This document shows positions 1-12,300 of a DNA stretch of 64,000 nucleotides, piece after piece. How positions within the stretch are numbered: the first letter of the stretch is position 1; every line of letters begins with the position of its first letter. The stretch is from Monodelphis domestica (Eukaryota; Chordata; Mammalia; Didelphimorphia; Didelphidae), in NCBI RefSeq assembly GCF_027887165.1, contig NC_077227.1, positions 64,676,607 to 64,740,606 on the forward strand, written 5' to 3'. Below the pieces are notes generated by a model. The model was not told where the DNA came from. It did no database searches and worked only from the letters and a program-made list of their open reading frames with translations. The translations under genes were made by a program, and so were the position numbers.

Positions 1-734
1 GTATGGATCTTGGGTTAAGAATCATTGCCCAAAAGATATATATTTACTGTCTTGAATGAGATAAAAACAATTTACAAAGCAAGCATTAATTGCAAAGTGA
101 GGTCCATTAAGTGACTTCCAAATATGACTAAGTAAATGTCAGAGACTAGATCTGAACCCAGGTGCTCCTGATTCCAATTCCTGGACATGATCCATTATGG
201 CACATTGCCTCCCTAAGAAAGAGGATAGTGAGGAGAATTATACTTACTGGTCCAGAAAACTACATGTTGGGGAGTAGTGAGAAATAAATCAATTCCTCTT
301 ATGTCTCCTTATTTTCCCATGAGAGGGTTAATTTCTGGTCAGGATTTGTGACTTGATGATTTTTTTTTAAGTTAACCCAGATGAAACTTTTGTTTTGGCA
401 TTTACAAATCCTTTGTTGCTGCCTTTAACAAAGTCTCCTGAAGACCACTCAGTTAAGCTTGTCTGGATGAAGTTCACAGGTTAATACCTGCTCAGTCAAT
501 GATTGCTAAAAAGGTAATATCTGAGCTATGCTGGTAGACCTTGCCTTTAAGAAGGAGGAAGAGGGATGGAGAAATCCAGAGACAGGAAAGATATGGAGAG
601 GAGAAAGACTATTCACATAGACTTAAACTCATTTCCCTAAACAGGAAGCTTCCATATCTACTAGACCCTTCCAGAAAGCCACATGGCTCCAAAAACAGAC
701 ATTAGAATAATCTTATCATTTCTGCGGGATATCA

Positions 735-915
735 TTTTACATAGATATTTGACTATGAGATAAATACTGCAGGAATTACTGTGCCCATTTTATAGATGAC
801 GCAAATGAGGTTCAGAGGTGCCTTGACCATTATCAAACACCTAAATAAGCATCAGAGGCTAAACTTGAACTTGGGTCTTCCTGAATCCTACTCTGGCACA
901 TTCTCTACTACACCA
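735..915 (-). mobile_element. MIR-type element, reverse
   Basis: 'cccattttatagatgacgc' and 'cttgaacttgggtcttcctg' in reverse MIR order. A similar shorter relic lies at 60-215. Confidence 0.6.
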
Positions 916-1052
916 CAAAGCCTTCCTAATTAAATGAAGAATTTGAAAACTGGGCTGATTGGAGACTAGATTACATATTGGGTAGTAGTAAGAAATAAAG
1001 TTTGATAGGAAATGTGGAACCAGATACAGAAGGACTTTAAAGCCAAGCAGGG

Positions 1053-1268
1053 TAGGACAGTTAGGTGGCTCAGCAGGCCTGGAGATGGGAGTACCTGTAT
1101 TCAAATCTGGCCTCAGCCAATTCCCAGATGAGTGACCCTGGGCAAGTCTAAGTCTCCAATTAAGTAAATGTCAGAGGTTACATGTAAACCCAGGTGTTCC
1201 TAGCCCTAGCCCTTACTGCTCTTTTGACTTGGAGCCAATATATAGTATTGATTCTAAGGCAGAAGATA
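1053..1268 (+). mobile_element. tRNA-related SINE (WSINE1-like)
   Basis: Has the head 'acagttaggtggctcag', the middle 'gtgaccctgggcaagtc' and the tail 'attgattctaaggcagaag'. The tail runs straight into the purine satellite at 1268. Confidence 0.85.
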
Positions 1269-1905
1269 AGGAAAGAAAAGAAAAGGGAAGGGAAGGGAAG
1301 GGAAGGGAAGGGAAGGGAAGGGAAGGGAAGGGAAGGAAAGGGAAGGGAAGGGAAGGGAAGGGAAGGGAAGGGAAGGGAAGGAAGGAAGGGAAGGGAAGGG
1401 AAGGGAAGGGAAGGGAAGGGAAGGGAAGGGAAGGGAAGGGAAGGGAAGGGAAGGGAAGGGAAGGGAAGGGAAGGGAAGGAAAGGAAAGGAAAGGAAAGGA
1501 AAGGAAAGGAAAGGAAAGGAAAGGAAAGGAAAGGAAAGGAAAGGAAAGGAAAGGAAAGGAAAGGAAAGGAAAGGAAAGGAAAGGAAAGGAAAGGAAGGAA
1601 AGGAAAGGAAAGGAAAGGAAAGGAAAGGGAAGGAAAGGAAAGGGAAGGGAAGGGAAGGAAAGGGAAGGGAAGGGAAGGGAAGGAAGGGAAGGGAAGGGAA
1701 GGGAAGGGAAGGGAAGGGAAGGGAAGGGAAGGGAAGGGAAGGAAGGGAAGGGAAGGGAAGGGAAGGAAAGGAAAGGAAAGAAAGGAAAGGAAAGGAAAGG
1801 AAAGGAAAGGAAAGGAAAGGAAAAGGAAAGGAAGGAAAGGAAAGGGAAGGGAAGGGAAGGGAAGGGAAGGGAAGGGAAGGGAAGGAAGGGAAGGAAGGGA
1901 AAAAA
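1268..1905 (+). repeat. Purine satellite of GGGAA / GGAAA pentamers
   Basis: About 640 bp of near-perfect 5-bp units: GGGAA blocks, then GGAAA, then mixed. It begins at a SINE tail. The open frames through it on both strands (Gly/Arg/Glu/Lys or Pro/Leu/Ser/Phe repeats) are artefacts. Confidence 0.95.
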
Positions 1906-2159
1906 GAAAAATATGATAAAGATGATCCATTCTATTGTGTTTTTTTTTTAATGAATTGAGCTACTACCCAAAACAAATACCCCCTACCAAACTTCCCATT
2001 TATATTTTTTTCATTAAATTTATCTTTTGTTTGGATACAACAGACACTTCTCAACAAGTGCTCAAAGAAACTTCCTTAGAAAGTACAGTTCTGGGAAAAA
2101 AAAACAACAACATTTTGACTATTTCCCAAAACAAGGCATATGCCCTTTAACTTCAAGAG

Positions 2160-2775
2160 TGTAGTATTAATATTGGCCACTGTATTTGAACAGTGTTGTT
2201 GTCTTCTCTAATTGCTGACTGCTTACATTGTTGCATTCTTTGCATATATCATTGTTTTCTACTCCATCTTCTGAACTTCATACCATCACATCTTCACGTT
2301 TCTCTGAATTCATTATTTTTACATTTCATATTTTTATTTCCTTTAATTTTAATTTAAGTTAAAATTTTATTAATTTAATATTTTGATTCTTTTATTATTT
2401 GTTTTCTACCATTTGTTCTTCATTCATTGTGCACACACTTAATTTTCATGTTTTTGATTGTCTCAAATGATGATGTTGTTATTTTTTCTTATATATAGAC
2501 CTTTTCTTAATAGCAATAACCCCCATTGCATATATACTCCCAGCATTGGCATCTACATCGAATGGTATGAAAAATTGTGTTACTTTTCTTGCATGATTCC
2601 AACTTTTGATTGAATTGATTTGCCATTCCACCAGCAGGGAATTATTGTTCATTTCTTCCCATAGCTCCTGCAAAAATGTTTCCCAAAATCTTTTACCATC
2701 CTTGGTAGCTTAATGGATATAAGGTGGTACTACATGGTTGTTTTAATTTGCATTTGTCTGTTTATTTAGATGTTC
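2160..2775 (-). mobile_element. LINE-1 ORF2 C-terminal fragment, reverse, ancient
   Basis: Read in reverse it resembles the MNRQFS...LTPxxLANM region and the Trp/Cys-rich end of L1 ORF2. It is very diverged. Confidence 0.5.
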
Positions 2776-2937
2776 TGTACGCACCTCACTCATTCTGGTT
2801 CCTCTGGTCCCTATCCCAGCAATCAATCAGAAATGAATTAAAGTTTAGGATTAGACTGATGTCTGGGATTTCTGCAAAATAGAGAACAGAAAGATAATCA
2901 ATGCATACACAAATCAATAGTGGAACGAATATTTCCT

Positions 2938-3176
2938 TCTGTTGTGGTTCAACTCTTTATGAACTCATCTGAGGTTTTCATGACAAAGATACTGGAGGGA
3001 TTTGCCATTTTCTTCTCTAGCTCATTTGACAGGTGAGAAAACCAACAGGGTGAAAAGACTTGCCCAGGGTCACACAGTTAGCAAGTATCTGAGTCCAGAT
3101 TTCAACTCAGGAAGGAAGATGAGCCTTATTGACCCAGGCTCAGTACTCTATCCGCTGTGTTACCTGGGTGCCTCTA
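2938..3176 (-). mobile_element. MAR1-like marsupial SINE, reverse
   Basis: Contains 'gacaaagatactggaggg', 'cttgcccagggtcacacag' and 'tctatccgctgtgttacc', the pattern of the longer marsupial SINE with a Mon/MAR-type tail. Confidence 0.75.
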
Positions 3177-3189
3177 TACAGACAAAATG

Positions 3190-3854
3190 CTAAACACGGG
3201 ACATTCATATCTGGCAAAAACAAACTTCTAAGAGGATTTAGTAACTTAACTTATAACAATTGTTCAAATCTTCTGGATGACTGATCCTTGAATCCCATCA
3301 GAACCTAAAGCAGTTTGTCCAAATCCTGATGAGGTATTTTACATTTCATGTCAGTTGGGCATGATGCAAACGAATCCCCTCTCCTGTCGAAACAGCCAGA
3401 CATGAGCCAGTCTTACTGTTGCTGGTCTGCTTCTCTGCTTCAGAAAACTCCCCTTCCCTTTTTGTATCCTGATGAAACAGATATCATTCTTTCCCCCAAA
3501 TACTAAATTGGATTATGCTTTCAAAGTAATATGGAACCCAAGGAGATTAAATAAAAGATGGATAAAATTGAGAAATAAAATTATTCAGGAATTATGACCA
3601 TGATCTTAAAGAAGAGAAAAGCAAAGCTGAAAAGAGATATGGTTGCAAGAAGAGGAATGCTTATCTGAAAAGGTATTCTGAAAAATTCAGAACAAATAGG
3701 AACGTAGGGATTCAACATTACCATACTTATAGCTGTTAAATCCCTGAAATAGAGGACCAAAGCCCCAAAACTTGAGTTTAGCTAGCAATAAGCAATATGC
3801 CTAGATTTTTCATCTGGGACAGAATTATTCCTCTACTAGGTAGTTAAGTAAGTG

Positions 3855-3907
<53 letters not shown>

Positions 3908-4210
3908 TATGCTTTTTCTTCTTTTCTTCTATCTTTCCCTTATTTAAAAAAACCAAACAGAAGAAAACTTGGAATCCCTCCAAAATCTCAGGGTCAGTAC
4001 AGTATCTCAACATCTTTCGATCTTTTAAAAGTGTGTTTCATATAAGTAAAACATTAATGTGTTGTGTCAATAAGGTGCTATGAGTTTCCAGTTAACCAAA
4101 AAGGCTTTTTTGTTTATTGTTCTGTTCAGTGTTTTTTTTTTTGGTGTTTAATTATTGCTTATCTGAAAAGTTAACCTTCACTTGAGTCTTCAATTTGTTT
4201 TAGGAGCTAA
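3190..4210. other. Intergenic, no recognised feature except a TA repeat
   Basis: AT-rich sequence downstream of DYDC1. I see no splice-supported open frame. 3330-3500 is somewhat richer in GC and could be unique sequence. Confidence 0.6.
3854..3905 (+). repeat. (TA)n microsatellite
   Basis: About 25 uninterrupted TA units. Confidence 0.95.
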
Positions 4211-4214
4211 GAAA

Positions 4215-4395
4215 AGAAGTAGAGCACAGTGGATAAAATGCTGGCCTCAAAGTCAGGAATACTTCTGTCACAGACTAGATTTGTGACCTCTGGCAAGTCT
4301 TAATTTCTCAAAAACTCCAGGCAATGCCCTAAGATTGTAAATTGTAGACCAGATTCTGATCTACATTGGCAGGTGAAGTTTCCTCATTGGGAAAA
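4215..4395 (+). mobile_element. Diverged SINE
   Basis: 'gagcacagtggataaaatgc' and 'tgtgacctctggcaagtc' are SINE head and B-side phrases. The family is unclear. Confidence 0.55.
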
Positions 4396-4399
4396 TGGA

Positions 4400-6080
4400 A
4401 AATTTACTATGCCAATTAAATCACAGTGATTTTTTTTAAATCAAGAATAAAGAGCAAAAGAAAATCAGTGGACAATGAAACAAGCAAAATTATTTTTAAA
4501 TAGTCTTGGTCTTTAGAAATATAAAAGGACAAAATATATAAGCACATATTCCCTTACCTCATCCCTACCCAAGTTAAGCAGAGTGTCTTCTATGAGTCCA
4601 AAAATAATTTATTTCATTTAGATAAAAAGTTATTATGTATGTGATACAATACCAGGGCTTTCTTTTGAATGGGTTGGAAATATATCATTATTCAATTCTA
4701 CCCTAGAGTCAGAATCCTCTCTGGATAAAGAAAATTCCTATATTGTAAATAGTAGGCAGTTTCTGTCTTACTCAAGTCCCAAAGTGACTTTAAAGATGCC
4801 AGAACAAAGAATGAATTAATGAAATAATGAAATGAAATGAAAAAAATAATGAAAAACTAAAAAAGGGCAGAAATACTCGGAAATAATCTGAAAAGAATTA
4901 ATAGGTGTGGGTGGACAACAAGTCTATGCCTTGATTTTAAGGAAAATAAAAGTAAATAAGAAATCACAAATTATCCAAATATATCATTTGAAATTTTGAT
5001 ATTGCATTTTAAATTAGGTTTTAGGATAGTATCTCCCACTATTTTATATAATTGTCAGAAAAATGAATTTTAATTCTCTAAAACTTTGAATATGTATTAA
5101 ATAACACATGAAGGTGTATGTCACAAAACAGAACTAACAATGAAAGAGTATTGCAAAAAGATTGGAAATCACTACTTGAGATATTGAAAATGATCATCTT
5201 TTTCAGTGTTTGTGGTAGAGAGAGAACTCATAACCTTTTGGGGAAAATTGTGTTAACCGCTGAAGAACAATGAAATATATATAACAGACATAATATTTAG
5301 TACTAGCTAATCCTCTAATAGTAGTAACAATAATTCAAAAGGCAGATTAATTGGAAGAATATGTGATATACCTTGGGTCAAAAAAAAACTCAACTGGAAA
5401 TCAGGATAAGATGAGGTCATTTTAAAATCTTTTAACTTTCTGAAAAGCATGATATAGCTGAAAGAAGAAAATTACATACCAACTTTCAAGAGTTCACTAA
5501 AGGAAATTACTCTCAAACCATTAAACTTGATAAAAATTCAAACATAATCCAAAGCTACCTTCTAAAAGAAACCCTGAATTTAGTTTACCCAGAGAAGTTA
5601 CTATCAAACTGCATTGCTTCTGTAGCAAAACAAAAATACTAGAAGCGAACAGAAAAAAATACATATTAATAAATCTGTCACAATCACTTAAGATTATACA
5701 CTAACACAAAAAAAGAAAAGGAATGAATATACTCTTTCAAGGGGTAAAATTAAAAGGCCTACACCAAGAATAATTTATTCTATAAAACTAAATACAATTA
5801 TATAGGGGAGTGGTAATGGATCTTTAATTGAATTTATGAAATATAAGAACTTAAAACAAGAGCTCAATAGAATCTCTGAAATACAAATAAAGGAGAAAAA
5901 AGAATCATAGAAAAATAAGTAAGTTTGTGAACAAATGTTTATACCTTGAAAGGAGAAATTATACTATCTTCTCTTCAGAAATCTACTCTAAAATAGTTCT
6001 GAAAGAAAACAATATTGGTCACTACTATAAGGGTTAATGAAGGAGCAGAGAAAACTTAGGTACAAAGTATATAGTAATTA
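4400..6080. other. AT-rich, possible decayed LINE ORF1-like codons
   Basis: Lysine- and asparagine-rich broken frames on the plus strand (for example 5440-6000) suggest an old LINE, but no motif is firm. Confidence 0.4.
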
Positions 6081-6084
6081 ATAA

Positions 6085-6300
6085 TAATTATATTCATACA
6101 ATGCTAAGTTTTTCAAACCATTTTAAAATATTAACTCATTTTATTCTCACAATAATCCAGAAGGCAGGTGCTTTTATCATTATTTTACAGATAAGGAAAC
6201 TGAAGCAAAAAGAAATTAAGTTATTTTCCCAGTCTTATGCAGCTCGTAAATGTTTGAAATTGGATTTGAACTCACATCTTCCTGACTCCAAATCTAACAT
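6085..6300 (-). mobile_element. MIR-type element, reverse
   Basis: 'ttacagataaggaaactgaag' (shortened) and 'atttgaactcacatcttcctg' are reversed MIR phrases. Confidence 0.65.
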
Positions 6301-6683
6301 TCCAGATGAAGAGAATGACTCCAAAATATTTATAAGAAAAATTTCAAGGATAAAATAGCTAGGGTACAAGTTCAATTAAAATTCATGGAAGAGGTGAAAT
6401 AAGAGTTAAAGTATTTTCAAAAAAGAAGTGGAAGCACTTGAGAAAAATAGAAAATGAAATAAGAGCTATGGAAGAAATAATTTGGAAGGGAATTAATAGT
6501 TTGAACCAGGGGATATAAAACCTTAATCAAGCAACAAGCTTTCTAAAAATTAGAATACACCAAACAGAAATCAATAACTCTATGAGACAACAAGAAATAT
6601 TAAAAACAAAGTCAAATGTCTAAGAAAATGAAAGAAAATGTAAGTATCTCATAGCAAAAACAACTAACCTAGAAAACAGATGA

Positions 6684-6836
6684 AGGAGGCAGCTAGGTGA
6701 CTCAGTGGATAGAAAGTCAGACACTTACTACGTCTGTGACCTTCAGCAAGTCATTTATCCCCATATTTCTAGCCTTTACTGCTTTTCTGCCTTGGAAATA
6801 ATACTTAGAATTAATTCTAAGACAGAAGGTAAGAGA
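6684..6836 (+). mobile_element. tRNA-related SINE (WSINE1-like), internally deleted
   Basis: Head 'ggcagctaggtgactcagtgg' in shortened form and tail 'taattctaagacagaaggtaag'; the middle is deleted. It runs into the (GGAA)n tract. Confidence 0.85.
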
Positions 6837-7032
6837 AAGGAAGGAAGGAAGGAAGGAAGGAAGGAAGGAAGGAAGGAAGGAAGGAAGGAAGGAAGGAAGG
6901 AAGGAAGGAAGGAAGGAAGGAAGGAAGGAAGGAAGGAAGGAAGGAAGGAAGGGAGGGAGGGAGGAAGGAAGGAAGGGAGGAAGGGAGGGAGGGAGGGAGG
7001 GAGGGAGGGAGGGAGGGAGGGAGGAAGGAAAG
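6836..7032 (+). repeat. (GGAA)n then (GGGA)n microsatellite
   Basis: About 200 bp of tetranucleotides changing from GGAA to GGGA, starting at the SINE tail. Confidence 0.95.
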
Positions 7033-7749
7033 AATTGCCCAGATCATTTAGAACCAGAAGACAAAGTAGAAATGGAATGAATCTACCAATCACCTCCTAA
7101 AATCTCAAAATAAAAATTCCCAGGAACATTATAGGCAAAATCAAGAGCACTCAAATTGAGGGAAAATGGAATTTTATTGAACTAGAGAACTTTAAAACAT
7201 TTATGAAGAAAACATGAGAGCTGCATAGAAACTATGAGATGTAAACAGTAATAAAGAGAAATATAAAAAAGAAACGAGAAATAATCATGCTTTTCTTATA
7301 TTTTGATAATCTTCAAAGAAAAATGGAAATGGAAGGAAAGAGGAGTACATTGAGATGAGAGAAAGGAATGATAAGGAAAATTATCTCAGATAACTGGAAT
7401 TTACAAGTAGAATTCTATACAAAGAAGGAGGAAAGAGAGAATCATATGACAGTTGAACTTCAGTCTAATCTTAACTATATCAAAAAGGGAAGAATGCATT
7501 CCCACACCCACCATCAGGCACAGAAATATATTTCATTCAACAAGGAAACAGGTGGGAAATGGAAAGAGAGAAGAGGAAAAACAAGGCAGAGAGCTTGGAT
7601 CAAGGAAAGAGGTGAGAGAAGAACTGGAAAAAAAAACAAGTTGGAAGGTTGTATAAACTAACAAAATGAAATGAGCAAGATCAGAATAAAAAAAAAGCAC
7701 AATGATCACAATAAAGTAGAAAAAAAGAGAATTTCAATCAATAGAATGA

Positions 7750-8400
7750 CTAATTATGACTTCAACGATTTGCCTTCCCTACCTCTCAGCAGAGAGATGA
7801 TAAATTATAGATGTTAAAGTAAGTATATCTTGTCAGATCTGTTCAACATTGAGTTATTTGTTTGTTTGTTTGTTTTTGGTTTAGCTATGTTTCTTGTCTG
7901 CAAAAGAGGGTTCTATTTCAGGGAAGGGTTGGTAGGTTGTTGTCCTTTGTAGTTGAAGCAGGCTAAAATGACATCAGCATGTTGGGGTCAATTCACAGTG
8001 TGTTCTGTGGCTGACCAGACCAATATGAGCTCAGAAGGTTGGCCCAGTGGTCAGGCATCAATAGCCATATGAATATTTGTGATAGAGTTATCTGTAAATT
8101 TGCATGTTTCATATTTCTTTTGAGTTACAGCAATTCTGCTTTGTTTGTAGAGCACAATGCCTTTTAGATGTAGGCACATTCTGCTGGATGGTCCTATGCC
8201 AGTCTCTGCTGTGTCTCACAATCAATACCAAAGTTCTTCAGAAAGATCTTTAGAGTTGCATCACTTCTAACCTCCATGTGAATGTTTGCCTTATGTGAAT
8301 TTTTTGTAAAATAGTGCTTTAAGCAAATGAGCATTTGACATTTGAACAATGTGGTCAGCCCATGAGAGTTGTGGGAGAAAGGTGGAATCACTGGAAATTA
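7750..8400 (-). other. Possible LINE relic, otherwise unannotated
   Basis: 8190-8375 read in reverse resembles the end of a non-L1 LINE, with 'cacatggaggttagaagtg'-like wording. I cannot name the family. Confidence 0.3.
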
Positions 8401-8405
8401 ATTAC

Positions 8406-8520
8406 AGGGGCAGCTAGATGCCTTAGTTTAGCATTGTGCCAGGCTAATTGCCTAGCCCTTACTGCTCTTCTGCCTTGGAATCAATCTATTGTATTGATTC
8501 CAAGACAGAATATAAAAATT
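8406..8520 (+). mobile_element. tRNA-related SINE, internally deleted
   Basis: Has head and tail blocks, with the central third missing. Confidence 0.75.
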
Positions 8521-8744
8521 TTTAAAAGAAAAATAAAAGAAAGTGATTATAGTGATTATGACAATCTATATGAAAAAATTGTGAATAAAACATTTGTTCA
8601 AAAATATAGTTTTTACACAAATATTGAGAATATGTTCAAGCTTACCATATTTCACCCTGGTGTTTTAAATTAAAGGGTTACATAATCCAGCACATTTCCA
8701 AATAAATAAATATCCAATTCAACATTAACTGTGCCAGGAGAATT

Positions 8745-8940
8745 CATAGGAAGGCAACATGATTTAATAGAAACTATATTGTGTTTGGAGTCAAAGGACA
8801 TTGGTTCCACTCTTGACTCTAATGGGTACCATCTTTTTTTTTCCCTTTAACCCAGTCACTCCTGAGCCTCAATTTCTTATTTCTAAAATGAGAAAGTAGG
8901 ACTACTGGATCTCTACTGCCCCTTTGTGCTTTAAATAGTA
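8745..8940 (+). mobile_element. MIR-type element
   Basis: 'gtttggagtcaaaggacatt' and 'tcaatttcttatttctaaaatg' match the MIR layout with an inserted T-run. Confidence 0.6.
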
Positions 8941-9813
8941 TCCAGTTTTATGGATAGAATAGGGACCTACCCAGTGATTTCTTTGGCCTAGGGAGACTCC
9001 TGACTGAGGAAACTGTCTCCATTAAAGCAGGCCAATACTTTCTCTTGAAATTAGAATTTTAAGAGAATTGCCTAGAGCAATGAGAAGGTAAGTGATTTGC
9101 CTAGGGTCATACTGCCAGTGTACTTTATAAGTGAGATATGAAAGTAGCTCTTTCTGGTTCTGAGGCTAGTTCCTCATCCACCGTGTCACACTGCCTGTCA
9201 TATTTGAAGTCAATTGAAACTTCAGATGAGCATTTTGTTCATGCTTTGTAAGTATAAATCCACAATTATCTGTTGACAAATATGACAATTTCAACTAATC
9301 CAGCAATGACATTAACATGACGTTAATGTATTATCCTCATTCTTATTGTGATTTGCTAAACAAATACCACTGCTTTTACTCAAGTAAACACATTCACCAA
9401 GGAAAAAAACTAATGTGTAGTAACAATGAGTCAGATATGGGTGTGTGTGGAACTGGCCAGTCATTTAAAAGCAAAATGGGTGGGGTGGAGAAAATCTAAA
9501 ATGATTGGCCGCTCGCTCTCCTCCCTAAGGCATCACCTATCTAAACCAAAATTATATAATCAAACTTGTTGGACATGATTGATTTTTTTGGAGTTTTATG
9601 TTTATTTCCTCATCCACAAGCCAAACTAATTTCTACTGAATTGTTTGTTCTCATATTATCATCCCCTTCAAAGAAAAGCATCTCTTGAGCACACCCTTGT
9701 GACTGAAAGCTGAAAGCTATGTGCATTTTCAAGGGATTCCAGGGATTTGCCAAGCACCAATAAGGTTCTTATTAACCATGTATCTGGAGAAACCAATTGA
9801 AATCCACTTGGAG

Positions 9814-10019
9814 GGACAGCTGGGTGGCTCAATGGATTGAGAGTCAGGCCTAGAGATGGGAGTTCCTCAGTTCAAATCTGGCCTCAGACACTTCCCAGCT
9901 GTGTGACCCTGGGCAAGTCACATAACTCCCATTGCCTAGCCCTTACCACACTTATGCCTTGGAACTAATGCACAATATTGACTCCAAAGGTAAGGGTTTA
10001 AAAAAAGAAAAAAAGAAAA
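9814..10019 (+). mobile_element. tRNA-related SINE (WSINE1-like), full length
   Basis: A complete copy with A-rich tail. The flanking 15-bp duplication GAAATCCACTTGGAG (9799-9813) and its one-mismatch copy (10020-10034) mark a target-primed insertion. Confidence 0.92.
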
Positions 10020-10082
10020 GAAATCGACTTGGAGTAAAGTTACTTGAGATTCTATTGATAATCTAAAACTCTCCCAAAGAAT

Positions 10083-10502
10083 TGTATAGATAGAAAAAAA
10101 AATTAAAAAACAAAATTGGGTACAGTCAACAAAAGGTTTCCTTTGTCCTAATACAACAAGAATATGCAAGGAGGATACAGAGGCACTTTTATTCCTTAGA
10201 TACAGGCTCTAACTACTTATCAATATGCCAAAATACATCTGGTCAGCTGAGCAGAACTGGTGACTCACTGGATCTTCAGATAACCACCAAATGGAAAGTG
10301 TCCTGATTACCCCTTTTTATGCCTTTGGTGATCAGGTAGCTACAACAAGAGAAGCAGGAGCCAATCAGGTCCCTGGAATTACTTTGTTACCTTTCAGAAA
10401 AAAAGCTAATCCTTGTTGTGGGAAAAGGGGGAACCCAGGTTATACTGTGGAACATCTTTAACACATGCACCATATAGGAGAGCTTCCCCTTGAAATTCTA
10501 CA
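10083..10502 (-). mobile_element. Solo LTR, about 420 bp
   Basis: On the minus strand it begins TGTAGAATTTC. It has a CCAAT-type box (ATTGG at 10361-10365), a TATA box GCATAAAAAGGGG (10310-10322) and AATAAA (10188-10193), in the usual LTR order. Flanks GAAT and GAAG are a near-match 4-bp duplication. The left end is less certain than the right. Confidence 0.62.
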
Positions 10503-10735
10503 GAAGTAGGTAGGAGCTGTGGAATCAAGTTCAAATCCAATCTCAGACACTTACGAGCTATATAGCCCTGGGAAAGTCACTTAACCTCTATCTACCCCAA
10601 GTTTCCTCTACTGTAAAGTAGGGATAATAAAAGCACTTATATAAAACCTCTCATGGTTGTTGCAAGAATCAAATGAGATAATACTTGTAAAATACCCTTC
10701 ATAGTGTCTGGCACATGATAGGTCTTCAATAAATG
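10503..10735 (+). mobile_element. MIR/CORE-SINE type element
   Basis: 'ctgggaaagtcacttaacc', 'atgagataatacttgtaaa' and 'tgtctggcacatgatagg' follow the MIR core order to the 3' end. Confidence 0.75.
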
Positions 10736-10739
10736 CTGT

Positions 10740-12040
10740 TTTTTTTTTTTTACTTACTATTCTGGAAAGGCTATAATGAGCCAAAATGAGGAAGATGCTT
10801 AAAGCTCAGTGAAGCTCTTTGTCTGTAAGATTTTTAAATAAGTTATGAAATTCGAATTCTATTTTATAAGTGTGTCGGTTTAAGAGATTTTCTAGGTGAT
10901 AGACCATTTTCAGCAATGAACGCTTAGTTTTTAAAATATCTTGTTGAGTGCGGTCTTCACAGAAAACAGAAATAAGTCATAATACATAGAAAGCAAACAA
11001 GTAAGCCAAAACACCACTTTTCTGCCCCACAAAGTGGAAGTCCAACTCTTCCCTTAATACTTGTGGCATATTATTGCATGACACCTGACATTATGACAGA
11101 ACAACAGAACCAAGGCACCAGTGTTTATCTACATACTGAATTTTAGTAATATATTTTCTTTTTTTCTTTTAGATAGAAATAGAAATTCTATTATTTTCTT
11201 CCCACACTTTAACATAGGCATTTCCAGTCCTGGGTATATTTATCCAAAGGTGAAATATGAAAACCTTGTCAAGGAGGTGTCAGGAATATTTTTCATTTCA
11301 TGTTTTAATTGATTTCAATCTATTTTGAAGCTTATGAGAAGCTTATCCTTTCTTTATGAGATATCAACTGACTTCTTTTTTTCTTAGATGCTTATTCATG
11401 GTAAACTCCAGAAGTTATTTCCTTTTACATTGACTAGAAGGTTTGGGGAGGCATGCTAAAATGGGGCATAAAGAATGCAAAAGGTTGGGAATCTTTGTCT
11501 TCATGTATTTTCTTATGAGCTCCAGTCATATCTGTAAGAAGTATGCAATCACATTTTCTTCTCATTTTTTGTGGTCATTTTATATTCAGCTCAAGTATCC
11601 ATTTTAACTTATTATAATAAGTTCATGGCTCAGTCTTTTGGAATCAGATGTTGGATAGGGAAAGGGAATAACTGGAGATTGTAAAACCAATTAGAAGCTA
11701 CAGCAACAGTCGGGGTTTTAGGTGATGAGAGAGCCTGAACCTAATTTCAGTGAAACGTTTTCAATTTCTCCAGCAGTTCTAGTCCAGTAGGTAACTCTTC
11801 TCCAAGTAGTTTTTCAGATTTATCAAACACTGAGTTATTGAGTTCAGTTGTTTCTGATTTCTTTCTTACCTAACTTTCCTAATCCAGTCTATTGCACTGA
11901 TCTGCATATACACATGCACATAAACACACACACACACACACATTGCTTAATCTAGTGTGTATGGATCAGTACAATAGACTAGGTAACACATGTATAATTA
12001 TGTTTATATCATGCATATACATATATATGTGTGTATATAT
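10740..12040. other. Intergenic, mostly unique-looking
   Basis: No exon or clear repeat apart from a (CA)n run at 11924-11942. Confidence 0.6.
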
Positions 12041-12046
12041 TTTTTA

Positions 12047-12300
12047 TTGTTCAGTCTTGTCAGTGGTATCTGACTTTTTGTCATCTCATTTGGGGTTTTC
12101 TTGGCAAAGAAACTGGAATGCTTTACTATTTCCTTCTCCCATACATTTTACAAATGAGAAAACTGAGGAAAACAGGATTAAGTGACTTGCCCAGGGTCAC
12201 ACAGCAAGTGCCTGAGGCCAGATTCCTGACTATAGGCCAGCATTGGATACACTGATACTCTGAGATATACTGTGGATACACTGAACCATTTAGCTGCTCC
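12047..12300 (-). mobile_element. MAR1-like marsupial SINE, reverse
   Basis: 'ttgttcagtcttgtcagtgg', 'cttggcaaagaaactgg' and 'gcccagggtcacacagc' in order. Confidence 0.8.

Larger units (their letters stand above)
6360..7745 (+). mobile_element. LINE-1 ORF1 and spacer relic, interrupted by SINE and satellite
   Basis: 6360-6683 carries coiled-coil-like ORF1 codons ending in a LENR-type block. 7036-7260 carries the following RNA-binding region, and 7370-7745 resembles the purine-rich inter-ORF spacer. A SINE plus a (GGAA)n tract separates the halves. All frames are broken. Confidence 0.6.

Noticed and set aside
1268-1905. CRISPR-like array
   Set aside because: Units are 5 bp with no spacers, in a vertebrate genome.
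1178-1951. Open frames of 240-250 aa on both strands in the pentamer array
   Set aside because: A 5-bp unit without stop codons keeps several frames open; the products are pure Gly/Arg/Glu/Lys or Pro/Leu/Ser/Phe repeats.
6705-7100. Open frames of 76-131 aa through the GGAA tract
   Set aside because: Same composition artefact; no splice context or homology.
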